From contig JAEUHG010000273.1 in the NCBI GenBank assembly GCA_016795425.1, forward strand, positions 1-64,000: a stretch of 64,000 nucleotides of DNA, in the 5' to 3' direction. Origin of the DNA: Verrucomicrobiales bacterium. Its GTDB lineage: Bacteria > Verrucomicrobiota > Verrucomicrobiia > Limisphaerales > CAIMTB01. Of the stretch, positions 18,178-27,612 are shown piece by piece. Below the pieces are notes generated by a model. That model made no database searches. It saw only the letters and a list, made by a program, of their open reading frames with translations, and was not told the DNA's origin. Within the stretch, counting starts at the first letter, position 1, and each line of letters opens with the position of its first letter. A program made the position numbers and the translations under genes.

Positions 18178-19558
18178 CGGCCGCGTGATCAACGGCACGG
18201 ACGGGCGACAACTCCGCGAGCTTCGTCGATGCGGCGGCGGCATGCACCGGATCGAACCGCGGGTTCAAACTGAGCGCCTGGTACAGGTACTTCCGACCCG
18301 CCACCGCATCTCCCAGCGCGGCGTGGATCATGCCGGCATGATAGAGGAGCATGGCATCAGGCGTATTCCAGCGCAGAGCCCGCCGGATCCATCGCGCCGC
18401 CTCCGAGTACTGGCCCTTTCGGTAGTGACACCACGCCAGCGTATCGAGCACACCGACATTTCGGAACTCCTGATAACAGGCCTCGGCCTCGGCCAGCGCA
18501 CGATCGAGATCCTTGCCTTCGTCTGCCAGAAAGCGCGCGAGCTCGGCGTTTCCATGGTGATGCGACACCTCGGCCGCGGCCGCCCCATGGGTGTGCGAAT
18601 GCCCGTTGGATTCGTGGAAGGCGATCAACCTTGCCGCCATGGCCCGCGAGCGTTCGACGTCACCCTCCAGACGGTAGAGATCGACCAATGCGGCCATCGG
18701 GATATGCTGAGGCGTGACCGCCAGCGCTTTTTCATAGGCCGCGATGGCGCCGCGATAATCCTTCTTCGCCGCCAGGAGACGCGCCGACATCGCCAACACC
18801 TGGGGATTCTGTGGCGCTTCGCGCAACGCCTGTTCCACCTGTTTTTCGGCCGGAAGCAGGGCGCCTTCCTGAAACATCATCCGGGCCAGCTCCGCACGAC
18901 ACCATGCGGTGTTCTCGGCATGCGGGCCGCCCGCCTGAATGGCCCGATGCATGAGCGCCTGCGCACGACGGGAGTCCCCGGTCAACCACAGCGCATGGGC
19001 GGCCCTGGCATAGGATGACAAATCGGGACGCAGATCCAGGGCGCTTTGGTAGTGATCCAAGGCTTCGTCGTAATCCCCGAGTTCCACCGCAGCGTCTCCA
19101 AGGAGCGCATGCGCCTCAGGCATCGCCGGCTGCATGGCGAGCGCCTCCTTGCACCAACGCCGACCCGCGGCGAAGTCGTGGCGGGTGTTGGCCACCCAGG
19201 CCAGCCCCACCTTGGCCTGCACCATCCCGGAATCGGCGGCCAGCGCCTTGCGGTAGGCAGTCTCGGCACCGTCGTACAAGGCAGCATTCATACGCTCCCG
19301 AGACCGCTGCATCAACGCATCGCCCAGTCTGACCCAGCCGGCGGCATCCTCCGGTTGGGAGGTCGTCCGCACCGTCCAGCGGATAATGTCCGCCTCAACA
19401 CCACCGACGCTCGGGGCTTGGGAAGGCGCTTCGGACGCCAGGCCAGCGACGGAAACCATGGACATTGACAGCACGAACGACGATGCCCAGCGGCGAAGGA
19501 TCCTGGAACGAAGGCCGCGGTTCACGCGCAGGGACGGTCGGCAAAGAGTCGAAGTCAT
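18161..19558 (-). CDS. TPR protein with a His-rich segment, partner of the DUF4331 gene
   Basis: A 465-residue tetratricopeptide protein with a predicted signal peptide (SFVLSMSMVSVAGLASEA). TPR helices are seen from about residue 70 to the end (for example AYRKALAADSGMVQAKVGLA; EAHALLGDAAVELGDYDEAL; AIAAYEKALAVTPQ). Between two repeats (residues 315-335) lies a His cluster, FHESNGHSHTHG and VSHHHG, with seven histidines, which suggests metal binding. It is the last gene of the PEP-CTERM/DUF4331/TPR run (75 bp after DUF4331). The start ATG 19558 is clear. The molecular role is unknown; TPR proteins generally mediate protein-protein contacts. Confidence 0.87.
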   Translation of the reverse strand: MTSTLCRPSLRVNRGLRSRILRRWASSFVLSMSMVSVAGLASEAPSQAPSVGGVEADIIRWTVRTTSQPEDAAGWVRLGDALMQRSRERMNAALYDGAETAYRKALAADSGMVQAKVGLAWVANTRHDFAAGRRWCKEALAMQPAMPEAHALLGDAAVELGDYDEALDHYQSALDLRPDLSSYARAAHALWLTGDSRRAQALMHRAIQAGGPHAENTAWCRAELARMMFQEGALLPAEKQVEQALREAPQNPQVLAMSARLLAAKKDYRGAIAAYEKALAVTPQHIPMAALVDLYRLEGDVERSRAMAARLIAFHESNGHSHTHGAAAAEVSHHHGNAELARFLADEGKDLDRALAEAEACYQEFRNVGVLDTLAWCHYRKGQYSEAARWIRRALRWNTPDAMLLYHAGMIHAALGDAVAGRKYLYQALSLNPRFDPVHAAAASTKLAELSPVRAVDHAAVTAAP

Positions 19559-19633
19559 GACGGTGAGGAAGGTCTTTGGAAGTTTTCATGCGGGGCGCGA
19601 GTGGAGAACCCGCACCCCGCATTCCCGAGGATT

Positions 19634-21169
19634 TTACTGCTCGGAGACGAGGACCGGCGGTTGGCGCTGGGATACCGTCGGACCGGCATGCGGTGTTCCG
19701 AGATACGGGAACACCTGGTTGTAGAGCTGGTCATTCGCCGCCACGTTGTCACCGACCACCGTGACCGTCGTGTAGCTGGGGCCGCTCGCCACCGCAGTGA
19801 GCGCAATGTCCACCACATCGTCACCCACCCGACGGCCGTTGGGCCAACCGCTGGATTTGACACGACCGGATGAATCCGTCGTGGTGTCGCCACCGGCGAA
19901 GCCGAAACGACTGAAACCGGAGTGTCCAGGCAGCGATACCGGGGGGGTCGTGGTGTCGACGCGAATCACGTCGGGAATGTAAACGGCGCGCAGGTCGAGG
20001 CGGCCGGAGGTCGGAATACTGGTGCCGAAGACGAAGTTCACCAATCCGGCGACCTCGGGATTCTCGGCGTACGTAGCGAACGCGGCATCTCCCGTGGGCG
20101 CGGTGCGGTTGTATTCGTCCTTCTTTCGGAGCGCGACCAGCACCTCATTGAACAGCGGGTTGGCGAGGCGATTGACCTGGACCCATGGACCCGAGTGGGT
20201 GGGCGCGGCGTCGGATTGCCGAAGGGTGATGCGTTGGCGGCTGACCGAGGCATACACACCGACGCCGGTGGCGTTGCCGATGGCGGGCAGGGGCTGGGCC
20301 AGATCAGCGAAGGGCGCGGCGTACGGTTTCGCGTTCAATGACGACACGGGGATCTGGATGGCATAGGTCAGAAGGTTGAATCCCTTGAAGCCATCGATTC
20401 CGCCTCCGTCCTGTCCCAACCCGTCGCCCAGTGAACCGTTGTTATCCAAAATGCGGGCGTCCAGCAGATCGAAGATGCCCGGGGTATCGGCGTAGAAGCC
20501 GTCTTCTCGCGGGCCGGCCCACACCACCAGGGAGCCCACCTTCTTCACTCCCTGAGCGGTGAGGGAGTCGAGATTCGCCGCGGATGTCGCGCCTGAGACG
20601 GCCTTGCCCGTGGACGGATCATTATAAGCCGGAGTGGTTCGCACACCGACATTGGGAGGCGGAACGGGAAGACCTGAGGCCAGGACAGTCCCGTTCTTCG
20701 AAACGGAGTAGGTCTGGGTGAAATTCTGGCGCGCGTCCCCGATGGTTTGGATCGGTCCCACTTCGGTGCCGAGTCCATAGGACAAAATGGTGTCCTTGTT
20801 CTTGACGCCACCGGTCACGGACGAAAACCGAAAGTCATATCGATCCGTCGTCGCTCCGGAGACCGGGTCGGTGATGTGGATGCTGTACAGGGCGTCATCG
20901 GCAAATCGCTCGAAGATCACGCCATCGCCCGGATCGGAAAATGGGCGGACACTCACCAGAACGTTGAGAACGCGCTGGCTCGGATCGTCGTACTTCGTGC
21001 CGATGAAGGCATAGACATCCGTGAGATTGGCCTGCGGATCCTGTTTGATCAGTGGCGCATCGCTATGGCTGGAGGCGAGAGTGGAACCGCCGAGAAACAG
21101 CGCGGAACTGGCGGCGGCAACGGCACAAGCCGCACCCCACCGAAGCATGGAATTGGACTGAGGTAACAT
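19634..21169 (-). CDS. DUF4331 secreted protein
   Basis: A 511-residue secreted protein with a signal peptide followed by the highly characteristic DUF4331 start ASSHSDAPLIKQDP and ANLTDVYAF. Later family features include a beta-rich body and the C-terminal GWPNGRRVGDDVVDIAL block. The function of DUF4331 is not established; homologues are exported and often lie next to TPR genes, as here. ATG 21169 is chosen over an upstream TTG at 21178. The PEP-CTERM gene is 31 bp upstream and the TPR gene 75 bp downstream, all on the same strand, so the three probably form one transcription unit. Confidence 0.92.
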   Translation of the reverse strand: MLPQSNSMLRWGAACAVAAASSALFLGGSTLASSHSDAPLIKQDPQANLTDVYAFIGTKYDDPSQRVLNVLVSVRPFSDPGDGVIFERFADDALYSIHITDPVSGATTDRYDFRFSSVTGGVKNKDTILSYGLGTEVGPIQTIGDARQNFTQTYSVSKNGTVLASGLPVPPPNVGVRTTPAYNDPSTGKAVSGATSAANLDSLTAQGVKKVGSLVVWAGPREDGFYADTPGIFDLLDARILDNNGSLGDGLGQDGGGIDGFKGFNLLTYAIQIPVSSLNAKPYAAPFADLAQPLPAIGNATGVGVYASVSRQRITLRQSDAAPTHSGPWVQVNRLANPLFNEVLVALRKKDEYNRTAPTGDAAFATYAENPEVAGLVNFVFGTSIPTSGRLDLRAVYIPDVIRVDTTTPPVSLPGHSGFSRFGFAGGDTTTDSSGRVKSSGWPNGRRVGDDVVDIALTAVASGPSYTTVTVVGDNVAANDQLYNQVFPYLGTPHAGPTVSQRQPPVLVSEQ

Positions 21170-21200
21170 GAGTTTCAAGGGATGAGTTGAGGTTCAGGAA

Positions 21201-21755
21201 TCAGGACTGGCATCGCGCCCGAGCGCGACGAACCGCGTGGACAAGGATGAGGCCCCCCATGGCGGCGGCCGCGATCGTGGTTCCCGATTCGGGAACAATA
21301 ACGCTCTCCGGGGAGATTCGGATGCTTCCCGAGTACAGCGTTCCAAAGACACCCAGCGCCTCGAATTTTCGGAAAAAGGCTCCGGGAAAAACGAGGCTCT
21401 CGAAGTGAAAGCCACCGGTCTGAATGCCCGCGCCGAAGACCTCGGTGTCTCCGATAAAGTCCACGAATCCCAATCCGCCGTCGTAACTGCCCAGGAATCC
21501 GGAGGGCACCGCCAGCGTGTCGTCGATCAACGGATCGGCTGACGGCGCGTCGATGATCGAGACGATCGCCAGGTCCTCGAGGGCCTGGTTGTCGACCGTA
21601 ATGTCGTAACGAATGGAGGAGCCGAGGGACGTCACCAGCGCCTCCACGAAGACCTGACCGGGACTCGCCGGTGCGACCGCCAGGGCCGCCATACCTAGAA
21701 GGACCGATTCCCATACGGACGGTCCGCGTTTTCTGATCGCCTTGTCGTTTTGCAT
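21201..21755 (-). CDS. PEP-CTERM sorting-domain protein
   Basis: A 184-residue exported protein. The N-terminus (from ATG 21755) has a basic start and a hydrophobic signal (VLLGMAALAVAPASPG). The last ~30 residues are a PEP-CTERM anchor: VPESGTT, a hydrophobic helix (IAAAAMGGLILV), then an Arg cluster (RRARAR). Such tails are cut by an exosortase, and the protein is then attached to or released at the outer surface; no exosortase gene lies in the window. The middle part is beta-rich with no recognised domain (GFLGSYDGGLGFVDFIGD). It starts the DUF4331/TPR run. The upstream M20 peptidase gene is divergent. Confidence 0.85.
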   Translation of the reverse strand: MQNDKAIRKRGPSVWESVLLGMAALAVAPASPGQVFVEALVTSLGSSIRYDITVDNQALEDLAIVSIIDAPSADPLIDDTLAVPSGFLGSYDGGLGFVDFIGDTEVFGAGIQTGGFHFESLVFPGAFFRKFEALGVFGTLYSGSIRISPESVIVPESGTTIAAAAMGGLILVHAVRRARARCQS

Positions 21756-21942
21756 GTTGGTTCTTGAGTTATTGAATCCTGTCCGAATCCGGCACCCCAC
21801 CGGCGCGACCGGCGCACTGCAGATCGGGCATTCGATGACTCAACGCGTTGGATTCAAAATCGGATGCATCGGCGACGCGCCACGCGGCACCGACACTTCC
21901 CGATTGAGCCTGCCGGGGGGCAACACGCACTCTCGCGCGCGG

Positions 21943-23181
21943 ATGGATGCCGCGCGTCTTCTCACAGAACGTCTTGCCGCCCACCTGCCGGATCATCTGG
22001 AGTTCCTGCGGGAAATGGTCGGAATCAACAGCTACACCGGAAATGCCGAGGGCGTGAACCAACTGGCGCGAGTCACCGCCGACCGATTCTCGCGGCTGGG
22101 TTTTGTCCCCGCCCTGGTACCCCACCGCGATCCTTCCTGCGGCCATCACCTGGTGGCCACACGCCCGGGCAAGTCATCGCGAACCATCGCCCTCATCTCC
22201 CACCTCGACACGGTGTTTCCTCCGGAAGAAGAGGCGCGAAATGATTTCCACTGGTTGCCGGAAGGCGACCGCATCTACGGACCAGGAACCACGGACATCA
22301 AGGGCGGCACCGCCATGATGCACTTGGTATTGTCCTCGCTCCGCGAATCCGATCCCGACGCATTTGAGGCGGTCACCTGGAAACTGCTCTGGAACTCTTC
22401 AGAGGAAACCCTGTCGCAGCATTTCGCGGAAGTGGCCCGCGACCAACTCGATCCAGCCTCGACCCTTGCAGCGCTCGTGTTCGAGGCCGAAGGCTGGCCG
22501 CAGGGCCGACCCGCCCTGGTGGTGGCGCGAAAAGGCAGGGCCACCTTTCGGGTCACCGTCGAAGGACGCGGTTCCCATGCCGGCGCCAAACATCCGCGCG
22601 GCGCCAATGCGATCACCCAACTGGGCCGACTCGTCGATCGCATCGCCGAGATCACCGATTACTCCCGGCATCGAACGGTCAATGTCGGGGTGATCCACGG
22701 CGGGGTTGCCGTCAACCGCGTCCCGCATCTCGCCATCGCGGATGTGGAGATGAGGGCCTTTTCCCGGGAGGCCTACCAGGAGGGCGTGAACGCCCTCCTG
22801 GCCCTCAACGGTCCCGGTGACGTGCGAAGCCCCGTCGATGGACATCCGTGCCAGGTGCGCGTGGAGATCCTGGCGGAAAGCCCGCCGTGGCCGCGAAACC
22901 CGGGTACCGACCGCCTCTTCGCGATCTGGAAAAGCACCGCCGACGAACTGGGCCGTCCCCTCGACGCGGAGGAACGCGGCGGGCTCAGCGACGGCAATTG
23001 GATCTGTGATCAGTATCCCACTTTGGATGGTCTGGGCCCCCACGGTGACAACGATCACTGTTCCGAGCGCAGCGCCGACGGCTCCAAACTCCCCGAGTAC
23101 ATTCACGTGCCGTCCATCGTTCCCAAAGCGGTGCTGAACGTGATGGCATTGAGAAAGCTCATCACGACGGCGGCGGACTGA
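21943..23181 (+). CDS. M20-family metallopeptidase (carboxypeptidase G2-like)
   Basis: About 412 residues of the M20 zinc-peptidase family. Metal ligands are visible: ISHLDTVFP (HxD), TTDIKGGTAMM (bridging Asp), SSEET (catalytic Glu and ligand Glu), and the C-terminal DGLGPHGDNDH (final His ligand). The central dimerisation domain begins near GRATFRVTVEGRGSHAGAKH. No signal peptide is seen from this start, so it is predicted to be cytoplasmic. The start is uncertain: ATG 21943 matches the family N-terminus; ATG 21838 or 21742 would add poorly conserved leader sequence. The substrate (dipeptide, acylated amino acid or similar) is not deducible. Confidence 0.85.
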   Translation: MDAARLLTERLAAHLPDHLEFLREMVGINSYTGNAEGVNQLARVTADRFSRLGFVPALVPHRDPSCGHHLVATRPGKSSRTIALISHLDTVFPPEEEARNDFHWLPEGDRIYGPGTTDIKGGTAMMHLVLSSLRESDPDAFEAVTWKLLWNSSEETLSQHFAEVARDQLDPASTLAALVFEAEGWPQGRPALVVARKGRATFRVTVEGRGSHAGAKHPRGANAITQLGRLVDRIAEITDYSRHRTVNVGVIHGGVAVNRVPHLAIADVEMRAFSREAYQEGVNALLALNGPGDVRSPVDGHPCQVRVEILAESPPWPRNPGTDRLFAIWKSTADELGRPLDAEERGGLSDGNWICDQYPTLDGLGPHGDNDHCSERSADGSKLPEYIHVPSIVPKAVLNVMALRKLITTAAD

Positions 23182-23245
23182 TCGCCCCACGAAGTCCCGC
23201 ACCAAGACTTGACCCCGGCCGTTGCCGGCGGAGATTTCGCGCACC

Positions 23246-24418
23246 ATGCCTGATCGCACGCGACTCGAGGCTTTCATGGCCGACCGCGGCCTCGTCTACC
23301 ACCTGGCTCAGCGTGTCCGTCAGGAGATCCGGCGCGTCGGATCGGCATTCAAACTGCGCACGCGCATCATCAAGGTGTGCGAAGCCGCGGGCATGAGCGA
23401 GAAGATCAACGTGCATGTGCTCAAGGGCCTGCAGCATCTTCCCGAACGAACCCACCTGACCCTCCCCCAGTTGGTCGCGCTGCACTTGTATTTCTCAACA
23501 CGCTCCGGCGGGCTCGACAAGATCCCGATCTTCAGCCGGCGCCGTCTGCTCGATGCCCTTCAGGAGCAGTCGGAAATCACCGTGTTGATTGCAGCGAAGT
23601 CACTGGTTCGGCGGCAAACCCACTACACACGGTGGGACTCGCGCGCGCTCAACACCACCAAGAGCCTGCTCCTCCGGCGTTTTCAGGAGTTCGGGCGGGA
23701 GGTGAGTCCTCCCCCCGCCATCGATGAAGTCGACGTTCTGCTCCGGCCGGAAGGGAAAAACCGACCCTATGCCGCCGACCGCTGGCATCGCCTCATCGTT
23801 GAAGACCGACGCACCCTGATCTCCATCGGATCGCCACGCGCCTCCCTCGCCTCGGAACTTCTGCTCGCCTCGATGTTCGGTGTGAAGCCGTTCGGGGATC
23901 GCACCGTGACGGTCCACGACCCGCGCCTGCCGTTCCAGTTCGTGTGGCCTCCCGACCGTTCGTTTCCGGCGCAGAGCACTTTTGCGTTGGAACCGAAGGA
24001 CATTGCCAAGCAATCCGCGCGTCTCTCTGACCAGGTTCGACGCGGCGGCTCGGCAGCCATCGCCTATCGCCACCAGTTTCTTGCCGCACCCGCCAGTCAT
24101 GCGGGCGGTTGGGACACCTTCGGTGTTCTATGCGCCCAGCACCGTCCCAACGGCAACCTATGGGTGGTGCTAAGCGGACTCTCCGGGCCCGCCACGCTGG
24201 CTGCCGCCGAAGTTCTGGCGGAGATCGAACCCGAGCCGCCGCCGGCGACCGGCAACGGAGCACCGCCGCCCGTCCTTTGGGGACTCGTCGAGGCGCGGTT
24301 GACTGAGGATCCGGCATCACCGGAGGAAGCCGACAATCGGTTGCTGAACCGCGCGCGCCTCTTGCACGATGCACAGCTGTTTTCCGTGCGATTGCCCGGT
24401 AATTCGGCAGCGTCGTGA
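23246..24418 (+). CDS. Conserved-looking protein of unknown function, HTH-like N-terminus
   Basis: I do not recognise this 390-residue protein. Residues ~15-90 are helical and basic (GLVYHLAQRVRQEIRRVG; RIIKVCEAAGMSEKIN), ending in LTLPQLVALHLYF, and could form a small DNA-binding helical domain. Residues ~160-230 look like an alpha/beta core: DRWHRLIVEDRRTLISIGSP, SELLLASMFGVKPF, LPFQFVWPPDRS. A third segment has FGVLCAQHRPNGNLWVVLSG followed by LSGPATLAAAEVLAEI. There is no signal peptide or membrane segment. Start ATG 23246 is chosen over GTG/ATG options further up. It sits alone between an M20 peptidase and a haem protein gene, both on the same strand but separated by 64 and 105 bp. Confidence 0.75.
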   Translation: MPDRTRLEAFMADRGLVYHLAQRVRQEIRRVGSAFKLRTRIIKVCEAAGMSEKINVHVLKGLQHLPERTHLTLPQLVALHLYFSTRSGGLDKIPIFSRRRLLDALQEQSEITVLIAAKSLVRRQTHYTRWDSRALNTTKSLLLRRFQEFGREVSPPPAIDEVDVLLRPEGKNRPYAADRWHRLIVEDRRTLISIGSPRASLASELLLASMFGVKPFGDRTVTVHDPRLPFQFVWPPDRSFPAQSTFALEPKDIAKQSARLSDQVRRGGSAAIAYRHQFLAAPASHAGGWDTFGVLCAQHRPNGNLWVVLSGLSGPATLAAAEVLAEIEPEPPPATGNGAPPPVLWGLVEARLTEDPASPEEADNRLLNRARLLHDAQLFSVRLPGNSAAS

Positions 24419-24523
24419 AACGTTCTCCTTCGACGAATCATGAACCTTCAAGCGGCTACTCCATCCACCTCCGCACCGCTTCGGCGGGCGAAGACATGGA
24501 GGGACGGTGGGTGGAGGGCGGTG

Positions 24524-27500
24524 ATGGCCTGGATCCGGAACAGGCCCTCGGCCATCCGCCCCATCCCGATCTTCCTGGTCCTGATGACGGCAGCATCGTT
24601 CTCTGCGCCAGGTGCGGAGAATCCCCAATGGATTTGGGCGAAGGCGACCGACGGGCCGGGGGCGTCGACGAACGCGGAGGTCTGGTTTCGTCGTGAATTC
24701 CGCAGCCCCACCGGAACCTGGAATGCGCGCCTGACCGTGGCGGCGGACGATGTCGCCGAGATCTTCCTCAACGGCAAGCCAGTCGTGTCTTGCGTCGCCC
24801 CGGGTCAACCGGTGCAGGCCGAGGTCTCGATGAACCTCCACCACGGCAGCAATCTGCTCGCCGCACGTGTGGTCAACCGGCAAGGAAACGCAGGGCTCCT
24901 GGTCCATCTCAATATGGGCGGCTCCGAAACGCGTGAGCTTATCAGCGACACCCACTGGGTTTCCGCCACGCAGGAGGCACCGGGCTGGAACACCCTGAAC
25001 TTCGACGCCACTTCGTGGACTGCCGTTGCATCTCTAGGTCCGCATGGATCGCCACCTTGGGGAGCCATCCTGGATCGTGCCTGGGCGACCCCGGCCGAAG
25101 CGCTCAAACTGCCAGCGGGATTCCGGGCGGAATTGCTGAGGTCGGCCGCGCCTAACGAAGGCTCCTGGGTCTGCCTGACCTTCGATCCGAAGGGCCGGCT
25201 CTACATTTCACCGGAGGGCGACTCTCGGCCGCTGTTGCGCCTCACCTTCAGTCCAGGTGGCACCCTCGACCGCGTCGAACCCGTCCCCGCGCCCATGCGG
25301 TTTGCCATGGGACTCTTGTGGGCCCACGGAAGCCTGTATGCCAATGCCAAGGGCCCCAATGGCACGGGTCTCTATCGTCTGACCGATGCGAATGGAAACG
25401 ACCAACTGGATGCGGAGGAAGTCACGCTGCTCCGGTCCTTCCAGGGCGGCGGTGAACACGGCTATCATGCGTTGGAACTCGGCCCCGACGGAAGGATCTA
25501 TGTTCTCAACGGAAATTTAACCAAGCCACCCGAGGGACTCTCGCCCCGGTCCCCCTATCGCCATGCCGGAGAAGATTTATTGTCCCTCAACCCCGACGAA
25601 ACGGCGCGCACGGGCGGCGCCCTCGCGCCCGGGTGTCATATCCTGCGCACGGATCCCGAAGGCAAATCCTGGGAGATCTTCGCCGGCGGCATGCGCAATG
25701 CCTACGACTTCGCCTTCGATCCCGAGGGAGAGATCTTCGTCTTCGACAGCGACAACGAATGGGATTGGGGAACGCCGTGGTACCGGCCCATTCGCCTCTA
25801 CCACGCGGTGTCCGGGTCCGAAATGGGATGGCGCGATCGCACCCGTGCCTGGGCTGACACCTACCCCGACCAGATCGACACCGTCGTCGACGTGGGCATC
25901 GGCTCTCCCTGTGGCGTCGAATTCGGAACGCGCTCGAAATTTCCGGCGAAATACCGGAAGGCGCTGTTCCTTCAAGACTGGTCGTACGGCCGCATTCTGG
26001 CTGTCCACCTGGAACCCCGAGGCGCCACCTATCGCGGCACTTTCGAGGAGTTTGTCAAAGGACAGCCGCTGAATCTCACCTCGATGGCGTTCGGTCCCGA
26101 TGGGGCGCTCTATTTCGTCACCGGCGGCCGTGGCACACAATCCGGGCTCTATAGGGTTACCTGGTCCGGGCCGGCAGAGACAACCGCTCCGGAGGAACCA
26201 TCGGTCGGCGATCGCATCGCCGCGGAAGCGCGCCGGACTCGCCGCGAGATCGAACAACTTCACACCGCGACCGCCCCTCAGTCCCTCGATCGCGTCTGGA
26301 GATTCCTCGGCGACGCCGACCGCAGTCTTCGGTTTGCCGCCCGAGTTGCCATCGAGGCGCAACCTCTGGATGCCTGGCGGGAACGCGCGCTTGCTGAGAC
26401 CAACGCGGCGCGAGGACTCAACGCGCTGCTGGCGCTCGCACGTTGCGGGGACTCCACGACGCAAGGCGCCCTCTTGAAGGCGCTGGCCAAATTCCCGCTC
26501 GACTCGCTCGACGAGTCGCATCGCCTGCTGAAATACCGAGTGATCCAACTGAGCTTCATTCGCCAGGGCATGCCGGCCCAGAACCTTCGCGACCTGGCGA
26601 TCGAGAAGCTCAGTCCTCGATACCCGGCGGCCACCTGGGCCGAGAACCGCGAACTCTGCCGCCTTCTCCTGACCCTTGAGGCGCCGGGCACGGTCGACCG
26701 CACCTTGAACCTCATCGATACCGCATCGTCGCGCGAGCAACAGATCCATTATGTGTCTCAGCTGCGGCGTGCCACCAACGGATGGAGTCTGGAATCACGC
26801 CAGCGGTTCTTCCGCTGGTTCACCACCCGGGCCTATCACCTCCAACGTCCGGGATCGTTGCTGCATTGGTTCCACGACGTGAATCGCGATCCGGTCGACG
26901 GGGCGGCTGTCGACCGGCATCTGGAGGGATTTCGTCGTGAAGCCATCGCGGCCGTGCCCGTGGAGGATCGCGCCGCGCTGGCATCCCTGTTCGAAATGCC
27001 GATGGCGGGTGCGCAACTCATCCCGGCCCAACCACGGGCCTTTGTTCAGGAGTGGCACTTGAACGACCTCCTGCCGCATCTGGATCGCGCCTCGGCAGGC
27101 CGAGATTTCGAACGTGGACGCCAGGCCTTCATTGATACCCAATGCTACGCCTGCCACCGGTTCGGCGACGCGGGCGGTGCCACGGGCCCAGAAATCACCG
27201 CGGTGGCCAGCAAATACGGTCGTCGCGAATTACTCGAATCCCTGGTTGAACCCTCCAAGGTCATCTCGGATCAGTACCAAAATATTCGAGTCTTCCTGAA
27301 GGACGGCGAGGAAGTGACCGGCCGACTGGTTCGGGAATCCGACCAGGAAATGGTGCTGGAGACCGATCCCCTGCAACGGACCGAACAGACAGTGGCCCGC
27401 TCGGGCATCGATGAAATCCGGCCGTCGACGGTTTCCGCCATGCCCGAAGGTCTGCTGAACGTGCTCCGCCTCGACGAGATTCTGGACCTGATCGCCTTTC

Positions 27501-27547
27501 TGGAAAGCGGCGGCAAACCGGACGCGCCACCATTCCGGAAACCCTGA
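24524..27547 (+). CDS. PVC-type haem-binding CxxCH dehydrogenase-like protein, exported
   Basis: A 1007-residue exported protein. ATG 24524 follows GGAGGG by 5 nt and opens a signal peptide (PIFLVLMTAASFSAPGA). Residues ~25-200 are a lectin-like beta domain (WFRREFRSPTGTW, VAADDVAEIFLNGKPV). Residues ~215-580 form an NHL/sorbosone-dehydrogenase-like beta-propeller (LTFDPKGRLYISPEGD, YHALELGPDGRIYVLNG, FDSDNEWDWGTPWYRP, MAFGPDGALYFVTGG). A helical HEAT-like stretch follows. Near the C-terminus is a cytochrome c domain with haem site Cys874-Y-A-Cys877-His878. The domain order matches the 'PVC-type haem-binding CxxCH' family found in planctomycetes and verrucomicrobia, thought to oxidise sugars or other periplasmic substrates. 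The substrate is unknown. Confidence 0.9.
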   Translation: MAWIRNRPSAIRPIPIFLVLMTAASFSAPGAENPQWIWAKATDGPGASTNAEVWFRREFRSPTGTWNARLTVAADDVAEIFLNGKPVVSCVAPGQPVQAEVSMNLHHGSNLLAARVVNRQGNAGLLVHLNMGGSETRELISDTHWVSATQEAPGWNTLNFDATSWTAVASLGPHGSPPWGAILDRAWATPAEALKLPAGFRAELLRSAAPNEGSWVCLTFDPKGRLYISPEGDSRPLLRLTFSPGGTLDRVEPVPAPMRFAMGLLWAHGSLYANAKGPNGTGLYRLTDANGNDQLDAEEVTLLRSFQGGGEHGYHALELGPDGRIYVLNGNLTKPPEGLSPRSPYRHAGEDLLSLNPDETARTGGALAPGCHILRTDPEGKSWEIFAGGMRNAYDFAFDPEGEIFVFDSDNEWDWGTPWYRPIRLYHAVSGSEMGWRDRTRAWADTYPDQIDTVVDVGIGSPCGVEFGTRSKFPAKYRKALFLQDWSYGRILAVHLEPRGATYRGTFEEFVKGQPLNLTSMAFGPDGALYFVTGGRGTQSGLYRVTWSGPAETTAPEEPSVGDRIAAEARRTRREIEQLHTATAPQSLDRVWRFLGDADRSLRFAARVAIEAQPLDAWRERALAETNAARGLNALLALARCGDSTTQGALLKALAKFPLDSLDESHRLLKYRVIQLSFIRQGMPAQNLRDLAIEKLSPRYPAATWAENRELCRLLLTLEAPGTVDRTLNLIDTASSREQQIHYVSQLRRATNGWSLESRQRFFRWFTTRAYHLQRPGSLLHWFHDVNRDPVDGAAVDRHLEGFRREAIAAVPVEDRAALASLFEMPMAGAQLIPAQPRAFVQEWHLNDLLPHLDRASAGRDFERGRQAFIDTQCYACHRFGDAGGATGPEITAVASKYGRRELLESLVEPSKVISDQYQNIRVFLKDGEEVTGRLVRESDQEMVLETDPLQRTEQTVARSGIDEIRPSTVSAMPEGLLNVLRLDEILDLIAFLESGGKPDAPPFRKP

Positions 27548-27612
27548 CCGACCTTTCTCACCGGGACGGAGCGTATCCCAGGGGGTGATTCTGAGTTACC
27601 CAGCAAGGCCCG

